A stretch of DNA of 36,201 nt from contig CALAWP010000007.1 in the NCBI GenBank assembly GCA_937895345.1, positions 1 through 36,201 of the forward strand, given 5' to 3'. A program made the translations under genes and the position numbers. Source of the DNA: an uncultured Paenibacillus sp. GTDB taxonomy: Bacteria > Bacillota > Bacilli > Paenibacillales > Paenibacillaceae. The notes under the pieces were generated by a model. The model saw nothing but the letters and a program-made list of their open reading frames with translations. It ran no database searches and was not told where the DNA came from. Of the stretch, positions 14,724 to 22,649 are shown piece by piece; within the stretch, counting starts at the first letter, position 1; each line of letters begins with the position of its first letter.

Positions 14724-15389
14724 CTACACTCCTTTTACTACAATTGGATGTTGCCTGAATTGGTAAAGCTGCGACAGCTTGTCGATTTGCATCTGGCCGG
14801 CGTCCAGGTAGGCGAACTCCATCGCCGCGTCCGCCGACATCCATTCCTCGGGCGGCCTGCTCACGACATCGGATATGCGAAGCTGGGTCGGCTTCATCAG
14901 CGATGCCGCAATGACCGCGTCGGACCGGCCGGCGCTTCCCGCGTGCGCCATGCCGCGAAGCGCTCCCAAAATGTATATGTCCCCGGTGCATAATACCGTT
15001 CCGCCCGGATTGACGTCGCCGATCAAGAGCAAATCCCCGTCATGCTCCACCGTCTGCCCCGAGCGGACGATGCCGGTAATCGTATGCAGCTTCGGCGCGG
15101 CGGACGCGGAAGCCGCATCCTCCGGCGGATCGGATTCGATCGATTGAATCATCAAATTGCCTTGGGAACGGATAATGGCGGCCAACTGCTCCTTCTGCTC
15201 CTCCGTCGCCGTTCGGCTGCCGAGCTTGACATGAATATGAATGAGCGGACCGGTCAGCAGCTGCTGATGCGTCTTTTCCAGCTTATATTTCAACTCCGCC
15301 GTCAAATCCTCGAATGGACATTGATCGTCGAGAAGGAACAACAGCCCCTCCTTGACGCCTTTGATCATGATATGCTGCTTTTCGGCCAC
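14724..15389 (-). CDS. minC: Septum site-determining protein MinC
   Basis: 221 residues, GTG start (15387-15389) with GGGAGGG 7 bases upstream. MinC inhibits FtsZ polymerisation. The N-terminal FtsZ-inhibitory domain spans about 1-105. The C-terminal beta-helix (about 115-221) has the conserved VRSGQTVEHDGDLLLIGDVN and GGTVLCTGDIYILGALRG repeats that dimerise and bind MinD. A 73-base gap separates it from mreD; I see no terminator or clear promoter there, so it is probably read from the mre operon. Confidence 0.96.
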   Translation of the reverse strand: MAEKQHIMIKGVKEGLLFLLDDQCPFEDLTAELKYKLEKTHQQLLTGPLIHIHVKLGSRTATEEQKEQLAAIIRSQGNLMIQSIESDPPEDAASASAAPKLHTITGIVRSGQTVEHDGDLLLIGDVNPGGTVLCTGDIYILGALRGMAHAGSAGRSDAVIAASLMKPTQLRISDVVSRPPEEWMSADAAMEFAYLDAGQMQIDKLSQLYQFRQHPIVVKGV

Positions 15390-15462
15390 AAATCGTCCCT
15401 CCCCAACCTATACCATTCTTGCTTGTACGGTCAAATTCCTGCCTGCCGGCGCGGAGAACCGC

Positions 15463-15987
15463 TTAATCCGCCTCGTTGTCCGGAGTCTGATGCATGCGGG
15501 ACTCGAACATCCGCCTGACGGGCACATAGGCGGCAAGAGTAAAGCCAAGCTGCAGGAACAAGCTGGGAAGAATGTGGTGAATGAGGGCCCAGGCGTAGGA
15601 CGCGTTCGTAATTTGAAACACCTTGTAAATGCTGAACAGCGCGCTGTCGTACAAGATGCAGCCGAAGCCGACGACCGTCAGCGCCATCATGATCGTCACG
15701 CGTTTTCGTTCCAGAAGCATGCCGGTCAAATAACCGAGCAGTCCCATGACGAAAAATTGAGCTCCGATCATATGGCCGTAATAGACGATATCTTGAAGCA
15801 GGCCGAAGCCCGCGCCCAAAAACAAAGCCTGATGCCTGGTGCCGTACAGTCCCGAAAAGATGACGATAACGAAAATAAAGTGCGGTATGATGCGGCTGCC
15901 GAAGCTTCCCGGTATGATCCACGGCATCACCGTGCCTTCGATCAGAAATACGAGCAGCATGATCAAGACGATACGGTTCATGCTCAT
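15463..15987 (-). CDS. mreD: Rod shape-determining protein MreD
   Basis: 174 residues, a small integral membrane protein with about five to six helices and short loops (for example LIMLLVFLIEGTVMPWIIPGSF near the N-terminus). MreD links MreBC to the wall-elongation machinery. The ATG overlaps the mreC stop by 4 bases (ATGA), with GAGGA 9 bases upstream. Little is conserved across MreD besides topology; order in the mreBCD cluster decides the call. Confidence 0.93.
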   Translation of the reverse strand: MSMNRIVLIMLLVFLIEGTVMPWIIPGSFGSRIIPHFIFVIVIFSGLYGTRHQALFLGAGFGLLQDIVYYGHMIGAQFFVMGLLGYLTGMLLERKRVTIMMALTVVGFGCILYDSALFSIYKVFQITNASYAWALIHHILPSLFLQLGFTLAAYVPVRRMFESRMHQTPDNEAD

Positions 15988-16868
15988 TGCGGTTCATCCT
16001 CGACTTCGGGAACCTGAACGACAAACACTTCGGTCAGCTGGTTCAAGTCGGCCGCCATTTCGACCGTGGCGGTGTAAGTCAGCCCGAAATCCCCGACCTG
16101 CTTCGTCTCCACCGTGCCGACCCGAAGACCGCGCGGATAAACGTAGCCGAGACCGGACGTAATGACGGTGTCGCCGTATTCCATCTTGTCCGTTTCCGGT
16201 ATTTTGGTCATGATCAGCCGTCCGGTTTCCTTGTCGTAGCTGCTCAAAATTCCGAACGATTCGTTTTCCCGCCCCTCGATCGTCACGGAGATGGAATTGA
16301 ACGTCGGAGACGTTTCGTTCAGCTCCGTAATCGGCGTTACCGTCGAAGTCAGCTCCGAGACGGAGCTGACGAGACCGATCAGTCCTTTCGTCGTAATGAC
16401 CGCCATGTTCGTCTTGACGCCGTGCTTGGAGCCGAGATTGATGTTGATCGTGCGGTTATTCGCGTCGTTGCTGACGGAAACGACCTGCGCGATCAAATAA
16501 TTGTAATTGTACATTTGCTTTTGCTGCTCGGTAAAGTGGAGCGCTTCTTTGAGCCGTTCGTTTTCTTTTTGAACGAAATTGTAATGAATTTTGTCGCGCG
16601 TGTACGCCGCAGCCGTCAAACGAAGCTGCTCGTTTTCCTCGTAGAGAACGCGCAGCTCGCGCAAGTCCCGAAACAAGCCCGCTATGTAGCCGGCGGGCTT
16701 ATAAAACCATTGCTGCACGTAACTGGTCGTATCCTTAACAAATTTTTCCGGCCATGACAATTCCTTGCGATCACTCAACGAAAAGCCGATGACCGCGATG
16801 CATATCATCAATCCGACCATAAGCATGAACAATCGCTTGTTCCGCATGAGATTAAACAGTCCGATCAC
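15984..16868 (-). CDS. mreC: Rod shape-determining protein MreC
   Basis: 294 residues from GTG 16866-16868; the ribosome site is poor, and an ATG at 16845-16847 (MRNKRLF) aligns with the B. subtilis N-terminus and is an equal candidate. One membrane helix (about 12-30, FMLMVGLMICIAVIGFSL), a coiled coil (about 68-105), then two beta-barrel domains with GSKHGVKTNMAVITTKGLIGLV and the C-terminal barrel. MreC is the extracellular scaffold that activates PBP2/RodA. Lies 34 bases after mreB. Confidence 0.95.
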   Translation of the reverse strand: MIGLFNLMRNKRLFMLMVGLMICIAVIGFSLSDRKELSWPEKFVKDTTSYVQQWFYKPAGYIAGLFRDLRELRVLYEENEQLRLTAAAYTRDKIHYNFVQKENERLKEALHFTEQQKQMYNYNYLIAQVVSVSNDANNRTININLGSKHGVKTNMAVITTKGLIGLVSSVSELTSTVTPITELNETSPTFNSISVTIEGRENESFGILSSYDKETGRLIMTKIPETDKMEYGDTVITSGLGYVYPRGLRVGTVETKQVGDFGLTYTATVEMAADLNQLTEVFVVQVPEVEDEPQ

Positions 16869-16902
16869 CCGCCCGTCTTATATCCATACCCGATTCGAAG
16901 TG

Positions 16903-17937
16903 CTACCGCTTGGAGCGCGAAGCGGAGCCTCCTCTGTTCTTGAACAGGTGAATATGATCCAGCGATCGTCCGGTTCCGACGGCGACGCAATCGAGCGGAT
17001 TGTCGGCAACGATGACCGGCATGCCGGTTTCGCGCTGCAGAAGCTTATCCAGATTGCGAAGAAGAGCGCCTCCCCCGGTCAGGACGATTCCCCTGTCCAT
17101 AATGTCGGCCGACAGCTCCGGCGGACATTTCTCCAGCGTAATCTTTACCGCGTCTACGATCGAATTGACCGTATCCGTGAGCGCATCCGTAATTTCGTCC
17201 GATGTGATGGCGAGCGTCTTCGGCAAGCCGGTCACGAGGTCGCGGCCGCGAATCTCCAGCGTTTCCGGCTTCTCCAGCTGCAGCGCCGAGCCAATTTCCA
17301 TCTTGAGCTGCTCCGCCGTGCGTTCGCCGATCAGCAAATTGTACAGGCGCTTGATATATTGGATGATCGCCTCATCCATCTCGTCGCCGGCCACGCGGAT
17401 CGAACGGCTCGTCACAATGCCGCCCAGCGAAATGACGGCGACTTCCGTCGTTCCTCCCCCGATGTCGACCACCATGCTGCCGGTCGGCTCCCACACCGGC
17501 AGATCGGCTCCGATGGCCGCGGCAAACGGCTCCTCAATCGTATATGCCTCGCGGGCTCCCGCCTGCTTGGCCGCATCCTCCACGGCCCGTTTCTCGACGG
17601 CCGTAATGCCCGACGGCACGCAGACCATCACGTTCGGATGGCGCGGAAACAGGGAGCGCTGCTTTTGGGCAGAGCGAATAAAATGCTTGATCATCGTCGC
17701 CGTCGTGTCAAAATCGGCAATGACCCCGTCCTTCATCGGCCTTACGGCGCGAATGTTGCCCGGCGTTCTGCCGATCATCTTTTTCGCTTGTTCTCCAACC
17801 GCTTCTATCGTTTTTGTATCCGTACGCAGGGCGACCACCGACGGCTCCCTGACCACAATTCCTTTGCCTTTAACGAATACGAGCGTGTTCGCCGTACCCA
17901 AATCGATGCCCAAATCTTTCGAAAAACCACCAAACAT
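16903..17937 (-). CDS. mreB: Rod shape-determining actin homologue MreB
   Basis: 344 residues. Forms membrane-bound antiparallel filaments that direct sidewall synthesis. Actin-fold motifs are intact: phosphate-1 DLGTANTLVF (about 11-20), phosphate-2 DIGGGTTEVAVIS (about 167-179) and the adenosine motif LTGGGALL (about 292-299). GGGAG lies 7 bases before the ATG. It heads the mreBCD group and follows radC by 41 bases. Extra Bacillus paralogues (Mbl, MreBH) exist elsewhere; linkage to mreC and mreD identifies this one as MreB. Confidence 0.97.
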   Translation of the reverse strand: MFGGFSKDLGIDLGTANTLVFVKGKGIVVREPSVVALRTDTKTIEAVGEQAKKMIGRTPGNIRAVRPMKDGVIADFDTTATMIKHFIRSAQKQRSLFPRHPNVMVCVPSGITAVEKRAVEDAAKQAGAREAYTIEEPFAAAIGADLPVWEPTGSMVVDIGGGTTEVAVISLGGIVTSRSIRVAGDEMDEAIIQYIKRLYNLLIGERTAEQLKMEIGSALQLEKPETLEIRGRDLVTGLPKTLAITSDEITDALTDTVNSIVDAVKITLEKCPPELSADIMDRGIVLTGGGALLRNLDKLLQRETGMPVIVADNPLDCVAVGTGRSLDHIHLFKNRGGSASRSKR

Positions 17938-17978
17938 GCTGCTGCTCCCTTCTTATCGCGACAATCTCTTTTATTATA

Positions 17979-18668
17979 TTACAGATATCCTTGCTCCTTC
18001 AAACTGACAAACCGGCCGTCGCCGATAACCAAATGATCCAGCACCTCGATCCCGACCAGCTGTCCGGCTTCGGCAAGCCGCCTGGTCAACGCGATGTCCT
18101 CCGGACTTGGCGCCGGGTCTCCGCTCGGATGGTTGTGAACGCAAATCAGCGAGGCGCTGCTGCATTTGATCGCCGCCCGGAACACTTCCCGGGGATGGAC
18201 GAGCGACGCGTTCAACGTGCCGACCGACAATGTTTCCCGGGCAATAATATGGTTTTTCGTATTCAGAAACAAACATACGAAATGCTCTTTTTTCAAATAA
18301 CGCAATTCTTCCATCACATAATCGGCCGCATCCTTGGGCCGGCGCACCGTGACAACGTCGCCCAGCCGGCTGCGCGCAATTCTTTTGCCCAATTCGATGC
18401 CCGCCCTCAGCTGCAATGCTTTAGCCGGACCGATGCCGCGAATCGAAGTCAGCTCGTCAAGGCTCATATCGAGCAAATGGCGAATGCCGCCGCACCGGTT
18501 AAGAATCGATCCCGCCAGCTGTACCGCCGACTGGCTCCTCGTTCCGGTTCTGATCAAGATGGCCAGCAATTCCGCGTGGCTGAGTGCTTCCGCCCCATAT
18601 TGCATCATGCGCTCTCTCGGACGTTCTTCATGGGGGACATCGCGCAACGTCGTCGTCTGCGAGTTCAT
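17979..18668 (-). CDS. radC: RadC family JAB/MPN-domain protein
   Basis: 229 residues from ATG 18666-18668; GCAGG is 7 bases upstream, whereas the earlier ATG at 18687-18689 has no ribosome site. A helix-hairpin-helix region (about 60-95, LTSIRGIGPAKALQL) precedes a JAB/MPN metalloprotein domain with the zinc motif H178-x-H180-x10-D191 (HNHPSGDPAPSPED). Despite its name the family's role in repair is not established; this intact JAMM motif suggests metal-dependent hydrolase activity. The maf-radC-mreB order is conserved in Bacillales. Confidence 0.92.
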   Translation of the reverse strand: MNSQTTTLRDVPHEERPRERMMQYGAEALSHAELLAILIRTGTRSQSAVQLAGSILNRCGGIRHLLDMSLDELTSIRGIGPAKALQLRAGIELGKRIARSRLGDVVTVRRPKDAADYVMEELRYLKKEHFVCLFLNTKNHIIARETLSVGTLNASLVHPREVFRAAIKCSSASLICVHNHPSGDPAPSPEDIALTRRLAEAGQLVGIEVLDHLVIGDGRFVSLKEQGYL

Positions 18669-18701
18669 GTCCCTACCTGCCTTTTCCATAAATTGGTTGA
18701 A

Positions 18702-19334
18702 TCAAAAAACGTCGATCCCATACTCCGACAACATGTCCGACAGCAGCGACAGCGGCAAGCCGACCACGTTGAAATAGCAGCCCTGGATGCCTTCGACCAG
18801 CGTCGCCCCGAGACCTTGTATCCCGTAAGAGCCGGCTTTGTCGAACGGCTCTCCCGTCGCAATGTAGCGGCGAATTCGTTCGTCGGACAAAGGCTTCATG
18901 CGCACCTTCGTCATCCGATGCGCCGTGACGCTTTGCCCGTCGGCCGAGTGCAGCAGCGCAATGCCCGTATACACCGCATGCTCCCGCCCTTGCAGCGCGG
19001 ACAGCATGCGGAAGGCGTCCGCTTCGCCGGCAGGCTTGCCCAGCATGGCTCCGTCGACCGCAACGATCGTGTCCGCTCCCAATATTAAGGACGGCTCCTG
19101 CAGCCCTCCGGTTGCCCGGAGCATGTTCAGGGCGGCCTCCGCCTTGCGCAAGCTGAGACGCTCCGCCGCTTCGCCCGGCGTCCAGCCGGTCTCCACGGTC
19201 TCGTCAGCGTCCGTAGACAAAATAGAAACCGGCAAGGAGAGGTCCAAAGATGCGACCAGTTCCTTCCGGCGCGGCGACGATGAAGCCAGCACCAGCCGGC
19301 TTATCGGTGTATGGTTAACAGGGCGACGCTTCAT
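18702..19334 (-). CDS. maf: Maf nucleotide pyrophosphatase
   Basis: 210 residues. Maf hydrolyses (d)TTP/UTP and modified pyrimidine nucleotides and is linked with septum formation in B. subtilis. The N-terminal motif LASSSPRRKEL (16-26) and GADTIVAVDG (about 104-113) are the substrate and metal-binding segments. The protein carries about ten extra residues before the core; AAGGAGT is 11 bases before the ATG, somewhat long but the only good site. Gap to radC is 33 bases from the chosen radC start. Confidence 0.94.
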   Translation of the reverse strand: MKRRPVNHTPISRLVLASSSPRRKELVASLDLSLPVSILSTDADETVETGWTPGEAAERLSLRKAEAALNMLRATGGLQEPSLILGADTIVAVDGAMLGKPAGEADAFRMLSALQGREHAVYTGIALLHSADGQSVTAHRMTKVRMKPLSDERIRRYIATGEPFDKAGSYGIQGLGATLVEGIQGCYFNVVGLPLSLLSDMLSEYGIDVF

Positions 19335-19387
19335 ACGCGATTACGACTCCTTATTCAACTGGTCTTGTTCCTTCCCATGAGAGGCGT

Positions 19388-19630
19388 CTACATCTTGCGG
19401 TACAGCCAAATGGCGAAGGCGGCGCCCAATATGCTGAACAAACTGATCTGAATGCCGATCGACAAATCCAGCTTCAGCACATGCAAATTCAAATGAGGGG
19501 ACCAATTCGCTTCTATCGGCCTTGTCAGAAAGGAAATGCCTTGCACCGGCTCCAGCCAGCGCGCTACCAAAGCGCCCGCGAGCAGTCCAAGCACGATAAA
19601 TAGGAAAAGCACCCAGCCGTTCTTCTTCAT
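19388..19630 (-). CDS. DUF4321 small membrane protein
   Basis: 80 residues from ATG 19628-19630, preceded by AAAGGA; a longer open frame to 19660 would start before the ribosome site. Two membrane helices (about 5-22, GWVLFLFIVLGLLAGAL, and about 58-77, IGIQISLFSILGAAFAIWLY) flank an external segment of about 35 residues. The sequence matches what I know of the DUF4321 family found upstream of maf in Paenibacillaceae and clostridia. Function unknown; it leads the operon with maf, radC, mreBCD and minCD, so a role tied to the envelope or division is plausible but inferred from position alone. Confidence 0.82.
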   Translation of the reverse strand: MKKNGWVLFLFIVLGLLAGALVARWLEPVQGISFLTRPIEANWSPHLNLHVLKLDLSIGIQISLFSILGAAFAIWLYRKM

Positions 19631-19668
19631 CGTTCCATTCCTTTCGTCAAGTATTGACACCTCATCTT

Positions 19669-19697
19669 ATTATACGCGCGGCAACCGCCGTTTACAA
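19669..19697 (-). promoter_or_regulatory. Sigma-A promoter of the DUF4321-maf-radC-mre-min-rodA operon
   Basis: Minus strand TTGTAA (-35, 19692-19697), 17-base spacer, perfect TATAAT (-10, 19669-19674). The TAA inside the -35 is the stop codon of the SPOR-domain gene, so the two units are directly abutted. Confidence 0.8.
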
Positions 19698-21059
19698 TGC
19701 GCCCTGGGCATCAAACCATTCTTTTTGCGCCAGGACGGCCTCCATCAGCGATTGCTGGGCGGACCATAAATGAGCAGCCGATGGTTCGCCGTTGTACAGG
19801 GCGACCGACTTTGCCGCCGCATTTACCGCTTGGGCGAGCTTCTCGAAAGAAGCGGCTCCCGTCTCTGCCGAGAGTCCGGCTTTCATCGCATCGGCGCTGG
19901 CCGTCCATGCTTGAAGCTTTTCCTCCCATGCGGCGGCGGCCGCTTTGCTGAGCGAAGTCAGCTGAGCCTGCTCCAGCTGCGCCATCACCAGCTCGGTTGC
20001 CGTTGCGAGGATGCCTTCGGTACGCTGCAAAAATTCCGCCGCCGCTTCTTCGCTTCCGTCGAACGGGAGCTTCTCCGGCGGCTGCACAACCAGTTCCTTT
20101 CGGTACAGCTGCAATTCCGGAAGCTTGGAAGCGAGCAGCTTCGCTTGCGCTTCGCCGGCCGCTATGCCGGCATAGACGCGGTAGCCGTCCCCGGTCTTTT
20201 GCGCCGCTCCCGGCAAACCGAGGTCCGCCAGCTGCTTTAGCGCGGCGTCGCGGCTGTCCGGCTTGCTGAATACGCCGAATTGAAGCATATAGTAGGTTTG
20301 ACGGACGCCCCCCGTATCGACCGTGCGAACGGTTGGCTCCGTGGGCCCGTTCGCCCCCGGCGAAGGCGATGTCGGATCTTCATTGCCCGCTTCCGGCTCC
20401 CGCAAGCCCTCCGGCGGCGTACCTGCAATAAGACCTCCCGCCGATTCCGACGATGAGCCTGCAGGTTCTTTGGCGCCTCCTCCGGGCCATAGGGCCGCAT
20501 CCGTAAACAGCGACAATACCAAATAACCGAATACCGCGCCCGTGGCCAGCGCCGCTGCAACGGACAACAATACTTTAAACCAGGACGGCCCGCTGGAGCG
20601 CCGCACCGCATATCCCGCTTCCTCCTCCGGCAGCCCCGCATAACCGAAAGCCGGATCCGGATCCGGATCCGCCCCCGCCGGCCAGCCCTCCGGCTCATCG
20701 GCCGTCGCGATGTCCAGGCCCGGCCGCTCTCCCGAGTCCGGCCCCGCCTTTTGCCGCTCTTGCTCGCGCGGCGGGATCGAACCGCCGCCGCGAGGCTCCA
20801 GCCGGCCGCTGCGCCCGCTTGCCTCGCCGGATTCGCGGATAAGCCGCTCCAGCGCGCCCACATCCTCCAGATACGGATTATGCCAAGGGGACAGCTCATT
20901 TATATCATTCGCCGCATGGTGCCGGTATAAGGGCACGACGTTCGACTTTCCTTCATTTCCCGCCTTGCCGCCGCCGTCGTTCCCGCCGGGCGCGTCCTGC
21001 CCGTTCATGGCGCGGCCGTTGCCGTCGAAGCGAAACGTAATCCGATTGGTCGATTTCAT
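19692..21059 (-). CDS. SPOR-domain membrane protein, SpoIIB-like
   Basis: 455 residues. A long low-complexity cytoplasmic N-terminus (1-159, rich in Gly, Pro, Glu and Arg, with an Asp-Pro repeat at 131-136), one membrane helix (160-184), an extracytoplasmic Pro/Gly-rich linker, a SPOR domain (about 254-328, YYMLQFGVFSKPDSRDAALK) and an alpha-helical tail of about 120 residues. SPOR domains bind denuded glycan at division septa. The place between folC-murC and maf is that of B. subtilis spoIIB, which has the same TM-plus-SPOR plan and aids septal wall dissolution in engulfment; sequence similarity outside SPOR is not evident, hence SpoIIB-like. AAGGAG is 8 bases before the ATG; a strong sigma-E promoter lies upstream. 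Confidence 0.85.
   Translation of the reverse strand: MKSTNRITFRFDGNGRAMNGQDAPGGNDGGGKAGNEGKSNVVPLYRHHAANDINELSPWHNPYLEDVGALERLIRESGEASGRSGRLEPRGGGSIPPREQERQKAGPDSGERPGLDIATADEPEGWPAGADPDPDPAFGYAGLPEEEAGYAVRRSSGPSWFKVLLSVAAALATGAVFGYLVLSLFTDAALWPGGGAKEPAGSSSESAGGLIAGTPPEGLREPEAGNEDPTSPSPGANGPTEPTVRTVDTGGVRQTYYMLQFGVFSKPDSRDAALKQLADLGLPGAAQKTGDGYRVYAGIAAGEAQAKLLASKLPELQLYRKELVVQPPEKLPFDGSEEAAAEFLQRTEGILATATELVMAQLEQAQLTSLSKAAAAAWEEKLQAWTASADAMKAGLSAETGAASFEKLAQAVNAAAKSVALYNGEPSAAHLWSAQQSLMEAVLAQKEWFDAQGAL
20653..20670 (+). repeat. Triple GGATCC hexamer
   Basis: Three perfect tandem copies of GGATCC inside the SPOR gene, encoding Asp-Pro three times on the minus strand. It is a short in-frame microsatellite in the low-complexity N-terminal region. 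Confidence 0.9.
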
Positions 21060-21091
21060 GTCGATCTCTCCTTGTCCGATTGTCTGCTATT

Positions 21092-21120
21092 ATTCTATGA
21101 ATCGGTTGAGAGAGATATGA
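21092..21120 (-). promoter_or_regulatory. Candidate sigma-E promoter of the SPOR-domain gene
   Basis: Minus strand TCATATC (-35 region, 21114-21120), 14-base spacer, CATAGAAT (-10 region, 21092-21099). This departs from TCATATT-14-CATACAAT by one base in each element. It sits 33 bases before the ATG, downstream of the murC terminator. Confidence 0.7.
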
Positions 21121-21154
21121 CGGATGAAAGAGATTGACTGCTCCCGCGGCACGC

Positions 21155-21210
21155 AAAAAAGGACCGTCCCTCCGCCGTTAGCTGATCGCTTGGCAACGGA
21201 TAGACGATCC
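21155..21210 (-). terminator. Rho-independent terminator after murC
   Basis: GGATCGTC (21203-21210) pairs with GACGGTCC (21161-21168), with an inner CCGTT/AACGG helix, followed by six T on the minus strand (21155-21160). It ends valS-folC-murC. Confidence 0.78.
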
Positions 21211-21235
21211 TGAATATTCGAATTGTTCGGTTGCG

Positions 21236-22642
21236 TTATGCCGGCTTCAGCGATTTCGCCAGCGCGTCGGCCACTTTCCAAATGTCGCCCGCTCCCATCG
21301 TAATGACCAGATCGCCGGGCCGCACTCGCCTGATCAACGCCTCCAGCACTTCCTCTTTGGTCGGAATATATTCCGCCTGGGCGTGGCTGTTGCGGCGGAT
21401 CAGTTCCACCAGCTTCCCGGAGCTGACCCCTTCGATCTGCTGCTCGCCCGCAGGCGAATAGATATCGGTAATGATCACCTCGTCCGCTTCCGGAAACGCC
21501 TTGCTGAATTGCTCGAACAGGAAAAACGTGCGCGTATACCGCTGCGGCTGAAATACGGCAATGATTCGTTTGCCGGTCGCTTTGGCCGCGCTGATCGTCG
21601 CTTGAATTTCAGTCGGATGATGGGCGTAATCGTCGATAACCAAAATATCGTTCACTTCGCCCAATACTTGAAAACGGCGCTTGGCCCCTCGGAACAGCTT
21701 GATCGATTCTTTAATATCCTGAAACGGCAGACCGGCCTCCAGACAAGTGATGACGGTCGCCATGGCGTTGTAAACGTTATGGATTCCCGGCACGGACAGC
21801 TCGATCGTTCCGAGCGGGGAACCGCGATGCGTCAGTTCGAACGACACCTTGCGGTCGCCCAGTTCGATATGCCTTGCCGTGTAATCCGCTTCGGATCTTA
21901 TGCCGAACGTAATAATGTCCGGTGCGGATTCGGGCGAAGCGGCGCCGGCTTCCGGGCGGACCTTCGGCAGAAGCTCGCGAATCGTCTCGTCGTCCGCGCA
22001 AACGATCGACTTCCCGCCTTCCTTTACCTGCTGCAGAAACTGGACGTAAGCGGATTTCAGCTTGCCGAAATCGCCGTCGTAATTTTCGAGATGGTCCGGC
22101 TCGATATTGGTAACGATCGCAATCGATGGATGGTATTGCAGGAAAGAACCGTCGCTCTCGTCCGCTTCCGCCACCACGTATTCGCCCTTGCCGGCTTTGG
22201 CGTTCGTGCCGACGTTGACGATCTCGCCCCCGATAATATAGGTTGGATCCGCCTTGCATGTCTCCATGACCAGCGCAATCATGGAAGAAGTCGTCGTTTT
22301 GCCGTGCGCGCCGGCCACCGCGATTCCTTTGCCCGCGTTCATAAGCCTGGCCAGCATTTGCGAGCGGTGAAGCACCGGAATATTGAGCGCTTCGGCCGCC
22401 TTCCGCTCCACATTGTCGCTGGTCAGCGCCGTGGAGTAGACGACGAGATCGGCCCCTTTGACATGCTCCGGCTGATGGCCGATATAAATGTCCGCCCCTT
22501 TGGCCGCGAGCTTGTCGGTCAGCTCCTGCTTGGCTACGTCCGAGCCGGTTACTTTATAGCCCATTTCCAGCATAACCCGGGCGATAGCGCTCATCCCGTA
22601 ACCGCCAATTCCGATGAAATGTACGTGTTCAGCCGTATTCAA
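21236..22642 (-). CDS. murC: UDP-N-acetylmuramate--L-alanine ligase
   Basis: 468 residues from TTG 22640-22642. The frame is open further upstream into folC, but the recognisable MurC N-terminus (HVHFIGIGGYGMSAIARVML) begins six residues after this TTG. The ribosome-binding stretch AAAGGTTGGTG lies just upstream and includes the folC stop, so translation is coupled (7-base gap). MurC adds L-Ala to UDP-MurNAc, the first peptide step of wall precursor synthesis. ATP loop GAHGKTT at 111-117; the central and C-terminal Mur ligase domains follow, with DDYAHHPTEI as the conserved C-terminal motif. Linkage to folC, a member of the same ligase superfamily, is unlike B. subtilis, where murC lies elsewhere. 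Confidence 0.95.
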   Translation of the reverse strand: MNTAEHVHFIGIGGYGMSAIARVMLEMGYKVTGSDVAKQELTDKLAAKGADIYIGHQPEHVKGADLVVYSTALTSDNVERKAAEALNIPVLHRSQMLARLMNAGKGIAVAGAHGKTTTSSMIALVMETCKADPTYIIGGEIVNVGTNAKAGKGEYVVAEADESDGSFLQYHPSIAIVTNIEPDHLENYDGDFGKLKSAYVQFLQQVKEGGKSIVCADDETIRELLPKVRPEAGAASPESAPDIITFGIRSEADYTARHIELGDRKVSFELTHRGSPLGTIELSVPGIHNVYNAMATVITCLEAGLPFQDIKESIKLFRGAKRRFQVLGEVNDILVIDDYAHHPTEIQATISAAKATGKRIIAVFQPQRYTRTFFLFEQFSKAFPEADEVIITDIYSPAGEQQIEGVSSGKLVELIRRNSHAQAEYIPTKEEVLEALIRRVRPGDLVITMGAGDIWKVADALAKSLKPA

Positions 22643-22649
22643 TGACGGT

